A stretch of 64,000 nucleotides of DNA. Source: Methylacidimicrobium fagopyrum. GTDB lineage: Bacteria; Verrucomicrobiota; Verrucomicrobiia; Limisphaerales; UBA11358. The notes beneath the pieces were generated by a model. That model was not told where the DNA came from, ran no database searches, and saw only the letters and a program-made list of their open reading frames with translations. The position numbers and the translations under genes are program-made. Each line of letters starts with the position of its first letter. The first letter of the stretch is position 1. This document shows, in pieces, positions 9,745 through 17,191 of the stretch. Location: assembly GCA_026225255.1 (NCBI GenBank), contig JAMFSJ010000066.1:1-64000 (forward strand). Direction: 5' to 3'.

Positions 9745-9771
9745 CCAACAATATTTTATTCATCCACACAT

Positions 9772-9945
9772 ATGCTGGGACTTTCCATAGCGCCGATGTT
9801 TGCAGCGACCGGGTATTCCCTCATTTATCTTCTTTGCGGCGGTGGACTGGGCGGGGCTGTGCTGATTTTCATCGTGGCGAAAATGTTTGGTAAACGAGCT
9901 TCTCGACTTAAATCGAACAAAACATGCCAGCGCATATCATCGTGA
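9772..9945 (+). CDS. Small hydrophobic membrane protein
   Basis: This 57-residue protein has a hydrophobic N-terminal two-thirds (MLGLSIAPMFAATGYSLIYL, then a glycine-rich turn and AVLIFIVAKMFGK) and a basic C-terminus, suggesting two short membrane helices. The ATG at 9772 is preferred over the in-frame ATG at 9733, which would read through the preceding hairpin. Its last codons overlap the start of the DJ-1 gene, so the two are probably co-translated. The family is not recognised. Confidence 0.55.
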   Translation: MLGLSIAPMFAATGYSLIYLLCGGGLGGAVLIFIVAKMFGKRASRLKSNKTCQRISS

Positions 9946-10622
9946 AAATCTTAATTGTTTTAACCTCGCACAGCGAACTGGGTGACACCGGCACGAAAAC
10001 CGGCTTTTGGGTGGAAGAGTTCGCAGCGCCTTATTATGAACTGGCGGATGCCGGCGCGGAAATCACCCTGGCTTCGCCCAAAGGTGGCCAACCGCCGATT
10101 GATCCCAGCAGTGAACTGGCCGAAGCTCAAACCAAATTTACGCGGCGGTTCGACAAAGATAAGCCACTTAAACAGAAGCTTGCGCATACTTTGAAATTGA
10201 GTGAGGTCAATGCTTCCGATTATGACGCGGTCTTTTATCCGGGCGGACATGGTCCGCTGTGGGATTTGACCAAGGATGCCAGATCCATCGCTTTGCTCGA
10301 AGCCTTCCAGCAACAGGGAAAACCCATGGCCCTGGTTTGTCATGCGCCTTGTGCTTTGCTCAAGGTCAAATTGGCGAACGGGGATCCGATGATCAAAGGC
10401 AAGGACGTGACTGGTTTCTCGGACACCGAGGAAGCGGCCGTGAAGCTGACCAAGGTGGTGCCGTTTTTATTGGAAGATGAATTGAAAAAAGCGGGCGGGC
10501 ACTATAGCAAAGGTCCCAATTGGGGAGTTTATGTGCAAACTGACGGATTGCTGATCACGGGCCAAAATCCCGCCTCCTCCGCCGCTGCGGCCAAGGCATT
10601 GCTGAAACTTCTGAAACATTGA
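9942..10622 (+). CDS. DJ-1/PfpI family protein (Hsp31-like type 1 glutamine amidotransferase fold)
   Basis: This protein of about 226 residues has the Hsp31/DJ-1 layout. It begins KILIVLTSH and GFWVEEFAAPYYELADAGAE with the conserved acidic residue near 25, then AVFYPGGHGPLWDL and the nucleophile Cys133 in ALVCHAPCALL. Relatives act as glyoxalase III, deglycase-like or chaperone proteins; which applies here cannot be told. The GTG at 9942 matches the family N-terminus and overlaps the stop of the previous small gene (GTGA); an ATG at 9924 would add six residues. It closes the stress block. Confidence 0.9.
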   Translation: MKILIVLTSHSELGDTGTKTGFWVEEFAAPYYELADAGAEITLASPKGGQPPIDPSSELAEAQTKFTRRFDKDKPLKQKLAHTLKLSEVNASDYDAVFYPGGHGPLWDLTKDARSIALLEAFQQQGKPMALVCHAPCALLKVKLANGDPMIKGKDVTGFSDTEEAAVKLTKVVPFLLEDELKKAGGHYSKGPNWGVYVQTDGLLITGQNPASSAAAAKALLKLLKH

Positions 10623-10751
10623 GATTCCAAGGAACGCAGACAAGCTTGCCGGCTAATTTTCCCAATCCCGTAAAAGGGAAATCTGTATCGGCACGCCGAT
10701 TGACCAAGCCGGCCCAAGATGTGAGTTTGGAATTCCCGGTGGCGTCGGTGA

Positions 10752-10982
10752 GTGATTCGTTCCCCCGTCATCGCCATGGCTGCGTCGGTTGGCGGCTTGA
10801 AGGCTTTGTCCATCATTCTCGGCGGTCTGCCGGCGGATTTTCCGGCGCCAATTGCCATCGTGATGCACATTGCTCCCGAACATAAGAGCATATTGGCCGA
10901 GATTCTAAACAGTCGCACCCATTTGGCGGTCAAGCAGGCGCATACGGGCGACGTGTTAAGTCGCGGGAGCGTTTTTATGTGA
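10752..10982 (+). pseudogene. CheB methylesterase domain, 3'-truncated fragment
   Basis: The 76 codons read like the start of a CheB-type protein-glutamate methylesterase domain: AMAASVGGLKALSIILGGLP (with the expected active-site Ser) followed by APIAIVMHIAPEHKSILAEIL and the strand AHTGDVLSRGSVF. The frame stops at 10980 just where the family continues with the APPDxH region, so most of the ~190-residue domain is missing. A GTG at 10752 directly follows an in-frame stop. No chemotaxis genes lie nearby. It is a relic, probably cut when the neighbouring Nramp segment arrived. Confidence 0.75.
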
Positions 10983-10996
10983 CATCGGTTTCAAAA

Positions 10997-12169
10997 TTAA
11001 AATACAAACATTCCGATGGCCGCTCCAAACATAAGTAAAGTGACCAATACCATCAGAATAAAAGATAATTTTGAGGGCATCTGTTTCCGCATGATTTTTT
11101 TATCCGAACTGACCAGTAAAATACCGATCAATAAAAATGGTGCCAGCAAACCATTGATGATGGCCGTCCAATAGAGAGCTTTGATCGGATTGACGTTAAG
11201 AAAATTAAGCAAGACCCCAATCGAAGCGGAGAAAATGATAACCGTAAAAAATCCGCGTGCACCTTGGAAGTGCTTATCAATGCCCTGATGCCAACTGAAG
11301 GTTTCGGCCAGCGCATACGCTGCCGACCCGGCCAGAACCGGAATCGCTAAAAAGCCGACTCCGATGATGCCCACCGTATAAAGTAGATAGGCAAAATCTC
11401 CCGCCAGCGGGCGCAATGCTTCGGCAGCTTGTTTGGAAGTTTCAATTTTGGTGATGCCATGTTTATGCAGCGTGACCGCTGTTACCACGATGATAAAAAA
11501 CATGACCAAATTGGAGGCAAAAGTGCCAATCCCCACATCCATTTTGCGAAGGGCCAATTCTTTTGCCGTCGCACCCTGTCTTTGCTTTAACGTCCGCTCT
11601 CCCTGCGCCTTTTCTTCCTCCACTTCCTGTGACGCCTGCCAGAAAAACAAATATGGGCTTATTGTCGTGCCCAAAATCGCCACGAGTGTTGACCATGCAT
11701 CATGGCTGTGCGGCCACGATGGAACAAATGTATCATGCAACAATGATTTCCAGTCGGTGACGACGAGGAAGGCGGTGACCGCATAGGCAAAAATAACCAG
11801 ACACAGCCATTTAAGGACATCGGCGATTTGGTGGTATCGAAATCGAATAATCGCAATGGTGATTAAAACTGCGAAAGCTATCACAAAATAATGCGAGCTT
11901 AAGCCCGTTAGCATTTGGCCGGCGTCGGCCATGCCGGATAAATCCGAACCGATATTGATGGTATTGGCAATGAGCAAGGCAACTGAGAACAGGATGACCA
12001 CCCATCGCGGAAATTTTTTCATTAACGCGCACGCCAGCCCGGCTCCGGTCACCATCCCAATACGCGCGCACATCATTTGAACCACGGCCATGAGTGGCCA
12101 TGTCAAAACCGCCGTCCATAAGAGTGAAGTGCCTAATTGCGCGCCGGCGATGGAAGGCCGATACCGCAC
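10997..12169 (-). CDS. Nramp-family divalent metal transporter, N-terminally truncated
   Basis: The 390 residues contain at least ten hydrophobic segments and Nramp landmarks: GAQLGTSLLWTAVLTWPLMA, NTINIGSDLSGMADAGQML, and ILGTTISPYLFFWQASQEVEE (the helix 6 region). Normal members begin with a helix carrying a D-P-[GS]-N/D motif immediately before the GAQ-x-G stretch. Here the frame opens with a GTG and the stretch MRYRPSIAG instead, and a TAG stop lies four codons upstream, so helix 1 with its metal-binding Asp is missing. The gene may be a pseudogene although the rest is open. It converges on the truncated CheB fragment 14 bp away. Confidence 0.8.
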   Translation of the reverse strand: MRYRPSIAGAQLGTSLLWTAVLTWPLMAVVQMMCARIGMVTGAGLACALMKKFPRWVVILFSVALLIANTINIGSDLSGMADAGQMLTGLSSHYFVIAFAVLITIAIIRFRYHQIADVLKWLCLVIFAYAVTAFLVVTDWKSLLHDTFVPSWPHSHDAWSTLVAILGTTISPYLFFWQASQEVEEEKAQGERTLKQRQGATAKELALRKMDVGIGTFASNLVMFFIIVVTAVTLHKHGITKIETSKQAAEALRPLAGDFAYLLYTVGIIGVGFLAIPVLAGSAAYALAETFSWHQGIDKHFQGARGFFTVIIFSASIGVLLNFLNVNPIKALYWTAIINGLLAPFLLIGILLVSSDKKIMRKQMPSKLSFILMVLVTLLMFGAAIGMFVF

Positions 12170-12271
12170 ATGAAGCTTGCTCTAGCTGGCGATGATTTCT
12201 TAGCGCCGGTGGAAGTTCAGAAAGGTCTGACATGGCTTTGGGATGATGATTTAAGTTTAAATTAAGTAGAA

Positions 12272-12553
12272 TTATTGTCCCCCATAATAATATTTATACG
12301 AAGCACTTTCCACAATTCTTCTGGCCTCGTGCGCAATATGTTCCGCCGGACTCATTACTCTATCAGGCACAATTCCAGCGGCTTGGATTCTTCTTTGCTG
12401 CTCCTCGATTCGCCTTAACGTTTCATTGTTTTGTTCCTCGATTTTTTTCAAGGTTTCGGCCATTTCAGCGGCACTGTTGGCGGTGGCGGTTGAATTATTG
12501 AGGGCTTTGATAGCCAAGGTTAGCTGTGTAATTGGTGAGAAAAACATAAACAA
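12272..12553 (-). CDS. Hypothetical small coiled-coil protein
   Basis: The 93 residues begin with a hydrophobic segment (MFMFFSPITQLTLAIKAL), continue into an Ala/Glu/Gln/Arg-rich helix with coiled-coil character (AEMAETLKKIEEQNNETLRR) and end in a Tyr-rich tail, SYKYYYGGQ. No family is recognised. The gene is AT-rich like its right-hand neighbours and no clear ribosome-binding site precedes it. It could be a small phage- or island-derived protein. Confidence 0.5.
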   Translation of the reverse strand: MFMFFSPITQLTLAIKALNNSTATANSAAEMAETLKKIEEQNNETLRRIEEQQRRIQAAGIVPDRVMSPAEHIAHEARRIVESASYKYYYGGQ

Positions 12554-12683
12554 TTTTTAGTTTTTTGATTTGTTTTATTTAATTTGAGCCTGCGCCGATT
12601 CAGCCAGAAAGAGAGAATTTTGCAAGCTAAATTGGAATTATACTTCCTGTAATTATTATTCCAGAGGAGGCCAGAATGATTGG

Positions 12684-12935
12684 ATGCGCCATAAAGATTT
12701 GTCTGAATCGTTCGCCGAGGTGCTGCGGAAATATCGGACGGAAAAGAAAATCACGCAGGAATCGCTGGCAGAAAAGGCTGACATCACATCCAAAATGGTC
12801 AGCCTGATTGAACGCGGGGAAATCAACCCAAGCTTAAATTTGATGGATTCGATTGCGCAGGGACTAGGCGTATCGCTCGCTGAGATGATTAAAGAAGCTG
12901 AAAAAATGCAAAGAGGGCAAAGTGGTTTTGATTAA
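12684..12935 (+). CDS. XRE-family helix-turn-helix regulator
   Basis: This 83-residue protein is a single Cro/C1-type domain: FAEVLRKYRTEKKITQESLA, then ADITSKMVSLIERGEINPSL with the recognition helix, then LDSIAQGLGVSLAEM-like helices (here LMDSIAQGLGVSLAEMIKEA). A GAGGAGG ribosome-binding site lies at 12664-12670, a little far (13 bases) from the ATG at 12684. The gene ends tail to tail with, and overlaps by 4 bp, the membrane protein on the other strand. It probably regulates genes of this accessory patch. Confidence 0.85.
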   Translation: MRHKDLSESFAEVLRKYRTEKKITQESLAEKADITSKMVSLIERGEINPSLNLMDSIAQGLGVSLAEMIKEAEKMQRGQSGFD

Positions 12936-13900
12936 TTTTGGCTGAAATTTAGGTGAATACCACCATTTGTTAGCATGAAAAAATCCTTATTCAAAATTGG
13001 CATTTGTTTATAAAAATTAGTCGCACGAGTATCAATCACATATTTGAAAGCCAATGAAGTTGTGTTGGTGTCAAATTTGTATAGTGTATTCATACCTATA
13101 TTTTGAACTAAATCTACGGCTGCTACTCTTGTCTCTGCGAAACTATTTCCATCTCTGACATACGATTCCACACTACCATTTATAGGAATTTTACTTAAGC
13201 GATAGATAAACGCGGTGCTGCCATCTGTATTAGAAACGAGAACAATGTGATTTGTATCTTTGGATGAAAATGTCTCATTTGTAACATTCGCATAAAGATT
13301 TTGCACCCAGTATTCGACATCGGATAATTGTTTTTCTTGATTGCTGATTGTTATAACCGCTGCATCAAGATTCGATGAAACTGTTAGAATTTTTTCATAT
13401 TGTGCGTGTATTATAAATTGCTGATTCGTTAACCCCTTTTGGCTCAATGTAATTGCTACATTATTTGAAGCGATTTCAATTTGATTCGCATCGAGATTTG
13501 TTTGCATTTCCGCTAGCTGGTCTATGTAAACGTCCATTTTCGTACCTAGCTTATTCAGTGATGTATTAACCTGCCAAAGCAAATGGGTTTTTAACAATGC
13601 TTGAATCGGTGAAAGACCGATGACAAATGCGGCAATTGAAATCAACAAAACAATAAAACCATACGAGGTCTTTTCCTTATTGAAAAGATGTAGGGCGAAT
13701 ACAAAAAAAGATGCGCCGACCATCCAGCACAAAAGCTGTTCAATTTCGTGGTTATATTGATATCCCAATATAAAAAAGAAGAGCGCAAATAGGCCAAATA
13801 ATGCAGAGGGAAAATACCTTTGCCGCAACGCTGTTATAACTGTTATTGCAATAAAAAGCGTTGAAAAAATAAATGCCACCAGCTCCCAAAATGTTTTCAT
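12932..13900 (-). CDS. Unknown AT-rich membrane protein with large C-terminal domain
   Basis: This 322-residue protein has four predicted membrane helices in its first ~115 residues (WELVAFIFSTLFIAITVITA, then ALFGLFALFFFILGY, LLCWMVGASFFVFAL, GFIVLLISIAAFVIGL). A polar part rich in Asn, Gln and Ser follows, containing a likely coiled coil (LNKLGTKMDVYIDQLAEMQ) and a C-terminal domain of ~170 residues. The ATG at 13900 is preferred over 13963 because the longer form would run into the upstream ribbon-helix-helix gene. No family is recognised. Codon use is far more AT-rich than the chromosome around it, which suggests recent transfer. Confidence 0.65.
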   Translation of the reverse strand: MKTFWELVAFIFSTLFIAITVITALRQRYFPSALFGLFALFFFILGYQYNHEIEQLLCWMVGASFFVFALHLFNKEKTSYGFIVLLISIAAFVIGLSPIQALLKTHLLWQVNTSLNKLGTKMDVYIDQLAEMQTNLDANQIEIASNNVAITLSQKGLTNQQFIIHAQYEKILTVSSNLDAAVITISNQEKQLSDVEYWVQNLYANVTNETFSSKDTNHIVLVSNTDGSTAFIYRLSKIPINGSVESYVRDGNSFAETRVAAVDLVQNIGMNTLYKFDTNTTSLAFKYVIDTRATNFYKQMPILNKDFFMLTNGGIHLNFSQN

Positions 13901-13932
13901 TTGATTTATTGTGATTTGTAATTTTGCAATGA

Positions 13933-14097
13933 TTAATCGGCGAGCAATTTTTCCCGTATCCAAGCCGATTTACTCTTCTTGGATTTTTTAATCGCTGTAT
14001 TCAAAATTTTAGTTTCCGCCTCATTAAACCGAGCCGCGAAAAATGTCCCCTTCGCATCTGCGGATTCAACCCTCGGTCTTCCACGTTTTGGCTTCAT
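13933..14097 (-). CDS. Ribbon-helix-helix-like small DNA-binding protein (54 aa)
   Basis: A short frame from ATG at 14097 to TAA at 13933 encodes 54 residues: a basic start MKPKRGRPRVESADAKG, a short strand TFFAARF, and two helices, NEAETKILNTAIKKSKKS and KSAWIREKLLAD. This is the pattern of an Arc/CopG-type domain (strand, helix, SxxxWxR helix). It lies 32 bp upstream of the unknown membrane protein on the same strand, so the two probably form an operon. Two copies of TGTTTAACAATAAA upstream could be its operators. Confidence 0.65.
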   Translation of the reverse strand: MKPKRGRPRVESADAKGTFFAARFNEAETKILNTAIKKSKKSKSAWIREKLLAD

Positions 14098-14141
14098 TTT
14101 TATTAAGTTTTTTTACGTAAAATAAAATTAAATAACTTTAT

Positions 14142-14191
14142 TTGTTTAACAATAAATAATTGACAAACTTGATTTTATGTTTAACAATAAA
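14142..14191 (-). promoter_or_regulatory. Candidate operator repeats upstream of the ribbon-helix-helix gene
   Basis: The 14-bp word TGTTTAACAATAAA occurs at 14143-14156 and again at 14178-14191, 35 bp apart, in the AT-rich region before the ATG at 14097. The core TTGTTTAACAA is a near-palindrome, as expected of a site bound by a dimeric ribbon-helix-helix repressor. That these are operators is inference from position and symmetry. Confidence 0.4.
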
Positions 14192-14231
14192 ACCACTATA
14201 ATAAACAGTATACATTAACAACAACTAAAAA

Positions 14232-14268
14232 TAAAAAAAGCCCCCGATGCTTTCAACACCGAGGGCTT
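14232..14268 (-). terminator. Intrinsic terminator (minus strand)
   Basis: A 12-bp stem (AAGCCCTCGGTG against CATCGGGGGCTT, with two G-T pairs) and a seven-base loop are followed on the minus strand by a run of seven T, one A and five more T. This is a strong intrinsic terminator shape. It lies downstream of the nuclease fragment and the IS fragment, so it may be left from an earlier gene arrangement. Confidence 0.7.
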
Positions 14269-14329
14269 TACATCAAACAGCAAGCTGTCTGACTGAATCT
14301 TGAGGGATTCAACAGGACGATAGCTCAAA

Positions 14330-14540
14330 TGCTGTGGAAAGGCAATATTGCGTTCATGTCCTGACTGTAATGGAAAGCTGATAAAGCACGGTTTTTTGAA
14401 GAAAGAACACACTCAACGCTATCGTTGTAAAAGATGCGTCAAAACATTTTCTGACGCGGAAAAACGCCAGTATGGGGTTTTTCGCATGAAGCCAGAAAAA
14501 ATAAATCAAACGATACTTCTTTTGACCGAGGGAATGGGAA
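14330..14540 (+). mobile_element. IS transposase 5' fragment (InsA-like zinc-finger N-terminus)
   Basis: Reading from a TTG at 14348, the frame gives CPDCNGKLIKHGFLKKEH, QRYRCKRCVKTFSDAEKRQY and PEKINQTILLLTEGMGS, the Cys4 zinc-finger N-terminus of IS1-type transposases. Similarity stops near 14540, where the opposite-strand nuclease fragment begins. No start codon of normal type, no terminal inverted repeat and no catalytic domain remain, so this is a remnant. Confidence 0.65.
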
Positions 14541-14950
14541 GTCAGATCGGCTTCCACCGATACCTCGACCGCTTCCGGGATCTCATTCGCTCGAATGGGG
14601 GTGTCGGTGAAGTAACGTTCCAACACGGACCAAGCCAGTTCCTTTTGTGCCTGCTCTTCACCATCCCAATCGATCGGGCTGCCTTGTTCCAACCAGCCGG
14701 CGTCGAACACGGCCCTCAAGCGGGCGAGTTCAAAGGGTTGCTTACGCCAACGAGACAGGCTCCATTGTTGCAAGACCAGATGCACCACACTGCCAAAATG
14801 TAATGCGGCCGTCTTCGGCTTGGTCAGCTTGAGCACATACCGGAAGTAGAACTTTAACCGGCACGTCAGCCACAGGTTCAACCGGGAAGCTGACACCGTG
14901 CGTTGGAGTTCGCCGATGCGATCTACGGTGGGTTCAATTAAACCGATCAT
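14540..14950 (-). pseudogene. PD-(D/E)XK (RecB/Cas4-like) nuclease, 3'-truncated
   Basis: From ATG at 14950 the protein reads VSASRLNLWLTCRLKFYFRY and TAALHFGSVVHLVLQQW, the hallmark N-terminus of PDDEXK_1 nucleases including the GxxxH motif. It continues to EAVEVSVEADL and then runs into sequence that is the reverse of the IS fragment (from ~14540 to 14354). The catalytic Asp/Glu-x-Lys part is therefore missing. The ATG overlaps the stop of the upstream 149-codon gene (ATGA), so the two were once translationally coupled. Confidence 0.75.
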
Positions 14951-15396
14951 CGGGCACCTGCTTTCGGGAAGGGACGACGGCCGGGCTTCTTCTCGCCATA
15001 GCGTTCCAGCAATTCGTCGATTAAACCGCTGGCTTCGAGCTTGTTCAACTGCCGAACGCCGTGGCCGAACCGTTCTTGGGCCAGTTCATCCACCATGGTT
15101 TTATCGAGTTTATGTTCTTCGGTGATGTTGAGGATCAGTTCGCGTTGGGCTGGCGAACACTTCCATTGCTCTTGGGCCGGAGATGACTGAGCGTTACGTT
15201 TGCCATTGGCTGGTAGGAAGCCGACTTTCTGCAGTTCGCGATCCACGGAAGATTGCAATGTCTGATGTAAGCGGGCGCTTTCCGTTTCCGCTTGGTTGAT
15301 GTCATTTAACTCCGTTCGGAGGGTGAGTGAGTATTGATGGCTGGAATAGCCGGGCAGACCGATTTTCTTGCTATAGTTCGCTTCGAGGGTGAGCAT
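14947..15396 (-). CDS. Hypothetical protein coupled to the nuclease fragment
   Basis: The 149 residues start MLTLEANYSKKIGLPGYSSH, which looks like a beta-rich domain, continue through an ELQKVGFLP-containing middle with Gln/Ser-rich linker, and end in a charged helical domain (CSPAQRELILNITEEHKLD, FGHGVRQLNKLEASGLIDEL) and a basic tail. The helical C-terminus resembles small domains at the ends of some phage single-strand-annealing or recombination proteins; this is an impression only. The 4-bp ATGA overlap with a RecB-like nuclease supports a DNA-processing role. It appears intact. Confidence 0.5.
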   Translation of the reverse strand: MLTLEANYSKKIGLPGYSSHQYSLTLRTELNDINQAETESARLHQTLQSSVDRELQKVGFLPANGKRNAQSSPAQEQWKCSPAQRELILNITEEHKLDKTMVDELAQERFGHGVRQLNKLEASGLIDELLERYGEKKPGRRPFPKAGAR

Positions 15397-15538
15397 GGTT
15401 TTATTCCTTTATGATCCGATTGAAATGACGTCCCCGCTTCGGGATCAACGAAGCGGAGGCGTTGGTGTTAATAAAAATTGGCTAGAGATGCTGTATCTTA
15501 GTCATAGGCTTATAACACGGAATCAGTGGCTATTGCAG

Positions 15539-15928
15539 TTATGGAATAATGGCGGTGGCGCCTTGAATGAGTTCTTCAGCATCTTCGGAACCGACACCAT
15601 GGACGGGTGTGGAATGGTCGATTGTAAGCGGGGAACAATTTCTTCTTGTAATAGCTGGGGCGCTTAACTTCAACACAGAGAGTGAATTAGTAGGGATGGT
15701 TCCGGAGAGAAATTCGGCCAGATTATTCTCGCCATCTTGATCGGGATCGGCATTCGTGGAGGTGCCGGTCGGTTGGCCAAAGTATTGTTGTTCCCACCAA
15801 TCAGGCAGGCCGTTCCCATCAGTATCCACAATTTTCGCCAAGTTCAGACGGCCGCCAGTAATGACCACTCCAACAAATTGAATTCGCCCGCGCCGTCTGG
15901 CAGCGGGATAAGCGCAACAACATCCCAC
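15539..15928 (-). pseudogene. Relic of a large secreted protein (C-terminal calcium-repeat segment)
   Basis: The minus-strand frame contains DTDGNGLPDWWEQQYFG and NADPDQDGENNLAEFLSG, the thrombospondin-type-3-like segment found near the ends of very large extracellular proteins of Verrucomicrobiota. There is no signal peptide or body: upstream is low-complexity basic sequence, and downstream, after TNSLSVLKLSAPA, the expected C-terminal sorting domain is lost. It is a fragment carried in with the surrounding debris. Confidence 0.65.
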
Positions 15929-15994
15929 TGATGCTGCCCACCAACTCGCTCTTAAATATCCTGATTATCGATTCTTTTGGCCATGGGCCTGACT

Positions 15995-16319
15995 TTTCCC
16001 CTCGCGTCATATCTTTTTTTCATCCGCGCGATCACCTAGAAGTCTGTTACCGGATGCATGAAGCCAATGTCCAGCGTGCCATCAAGGAGGCTAGGCGCAA
16101 ATTGGGTATTTCGGTTTTACCTCACGAACTGCGGTATGGATATGCCACGCATTGTCTGGAAACGGCGTTAACCCGCGGGCCATCCAACAGATGATGGGCG
16201 ATGCCTCACTCGAAACCGCTATGGGTTATTTTCATGCTGAAAACCTTAGCGTTCGTAGCCCGTTGCAAATGATTTTGGCGGGAGATCAGAAAATCGTTTC
16301 ATCGCCTTTAGAAAAATAG
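15995..16319 (+). pseudogene. Integron-integrase-like tyrosine recombinase, C-terminal relic
   Basis: Two frames joined by one frameshift near 16160 restore the end of an IntI-like recombinase: HEANVQRAIKEARRKLGISV, LPHELRYGYATHCLE (the His-x-x-Arg box), then in the next frame GVNPRAIQQMMGDASLE, TAMGYFHAENLSVRSPLQMI and the stop at 16317. The Arg box and catalytic Tyr are kept, but the His of the usual LGH motif has become Asp (MGD). The N-terminal half, including the first catalytic Arg, is absent. It is a dead remnant of a mobile integrase. Confidence 0.75.
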
Positions 16320-16441
16320 GCTCCACCCATGCACCCGACGTCGATCAAAAGTGCATTGTCACTTTGCTGCGAATGACCTTATTACTTATTCTGGCGAGTA
16401 AATTACTCCAACTGGTTTCACTCAAGATTTAAGAGCGATAT

Positions 16442-17191
16442 TTACGACGCTGCGCCGTTTTGGGACTCCGCCAGGCTTTCAAGGCAATTCCGCAAACGTT
16501 TCAAAGCCCGAAGGGTGGCCGCCTTGTCGCCGACCTTCGCGATTTTTTCCACTTCATTTAACAGCGTAAATACCGACTGCAATTTAACGGAGTCTATCGG
16601 CGGAGTTTTTTTGGCGGTTAGTTTTGGAGTTTTTGCTTTGTAAGCCGTAGCCACCTGTCGGACCACCAGTGCCGTAAGTGGCTTTTCACCGGCTTGTTTC
16701 AATGCTAATTTCCATGCCGCCAAACGCTTTTCTTTAGGCAACGAGATCAAACTGCGCACTTGGAATTCATTCTTGGGTTTTACGACAATGTCTGCGTTCG
16801 CAGACAATTCATCGTAAACCTCGGTGCTACCAATCAAATTGTAAGCGTGTGTCCGGCTCATTTCTAATTGATCCCGGCAATATGCCTCAAATGTTTCAAA
16901 TTTATCGCGGTAGAGCCGTCCTTGTTGTATGCTGATCAAGGCGTGCCCCACCGCCAAAAAATTCGTCCAACCGCTTTTGATGACCATTTCCAATTGTTCC
17001 AGTTCCCTGCCCTCAGCCACGCTTAAGGTCGAAGGCAGTGGCGCAGTCCCGAAAACATCCTTGAGCGGCGCCGGCGGAACCCATTCCTTAACGGGGCCAT
17101 TCGCTGATCCGTTGCCACCAACCGTTAAGCCATGGGAGGTATTCTTTTTCGTAGTATCTTGCGTCCTCTTCTGCGTGGCGATGTTTTTCAT
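16442..17191 (-). CDS. DUF3102-like DNA-binding/regulatory protein, partner of radical SAM gene
   Basis: The 249-residue protein has a disordered N-terminus (1-55), then a helical domain ELEQLEMVIKSGWTNFLAVG, ALISIQQGRLYRDKFETFEA and YCRDQLEMSRTHAYNLIGST. It fits the DUF3102/plasmid-type 'growth near roots, stem-loop of substrate choice' helical pattern often seen in ParB- or KorB-adjacent proteins. A Lys-rich linker and a C-terminal helical part follow. The start overlaps the end of the radical SAM gene by 104 bp in another frame, an unusually long same-strand overlap. The function is not known; DNA binding is inference. Confidence 0.5.
   Translation of the reverse strand: MKNIATQKRTQDTTKKNTSHGLTVGGNGSANGPVKEWVPPAPLKDVFGTAPLPSTLSVAEGRELEQLEMVIKSGWTNFLAVGHALISIQQGRLYRDKFETFEAYCRDQLEMSRTHAYNLIGSTEVYDELSANADIVVKPKNEFQVRSLISLPKEKRLAAWKLALKQAGEKPLTALVVRQVATAYKAKTPKLTAKKTPPIDSVKLQSVFTLLNEVEKIAKVGDKAATLRALKRLRNCLESLAESQNGAAS

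Noticed and set aside
14160..14202. TTGACA (14160-14165) with TATAAT (14197-14202) as a plus-strand promoter
   Set aside because: The 31-bp spacing is too long for a sigma-70 promoter and no plus-strand gene follows except the IS remnant.
15389..15667. Plus-strand frame of 92 codons beginning MSMVLFLYDP
   Set aside because: It overlaps the secreted-protein relic on the other strand and has no recognisable features.
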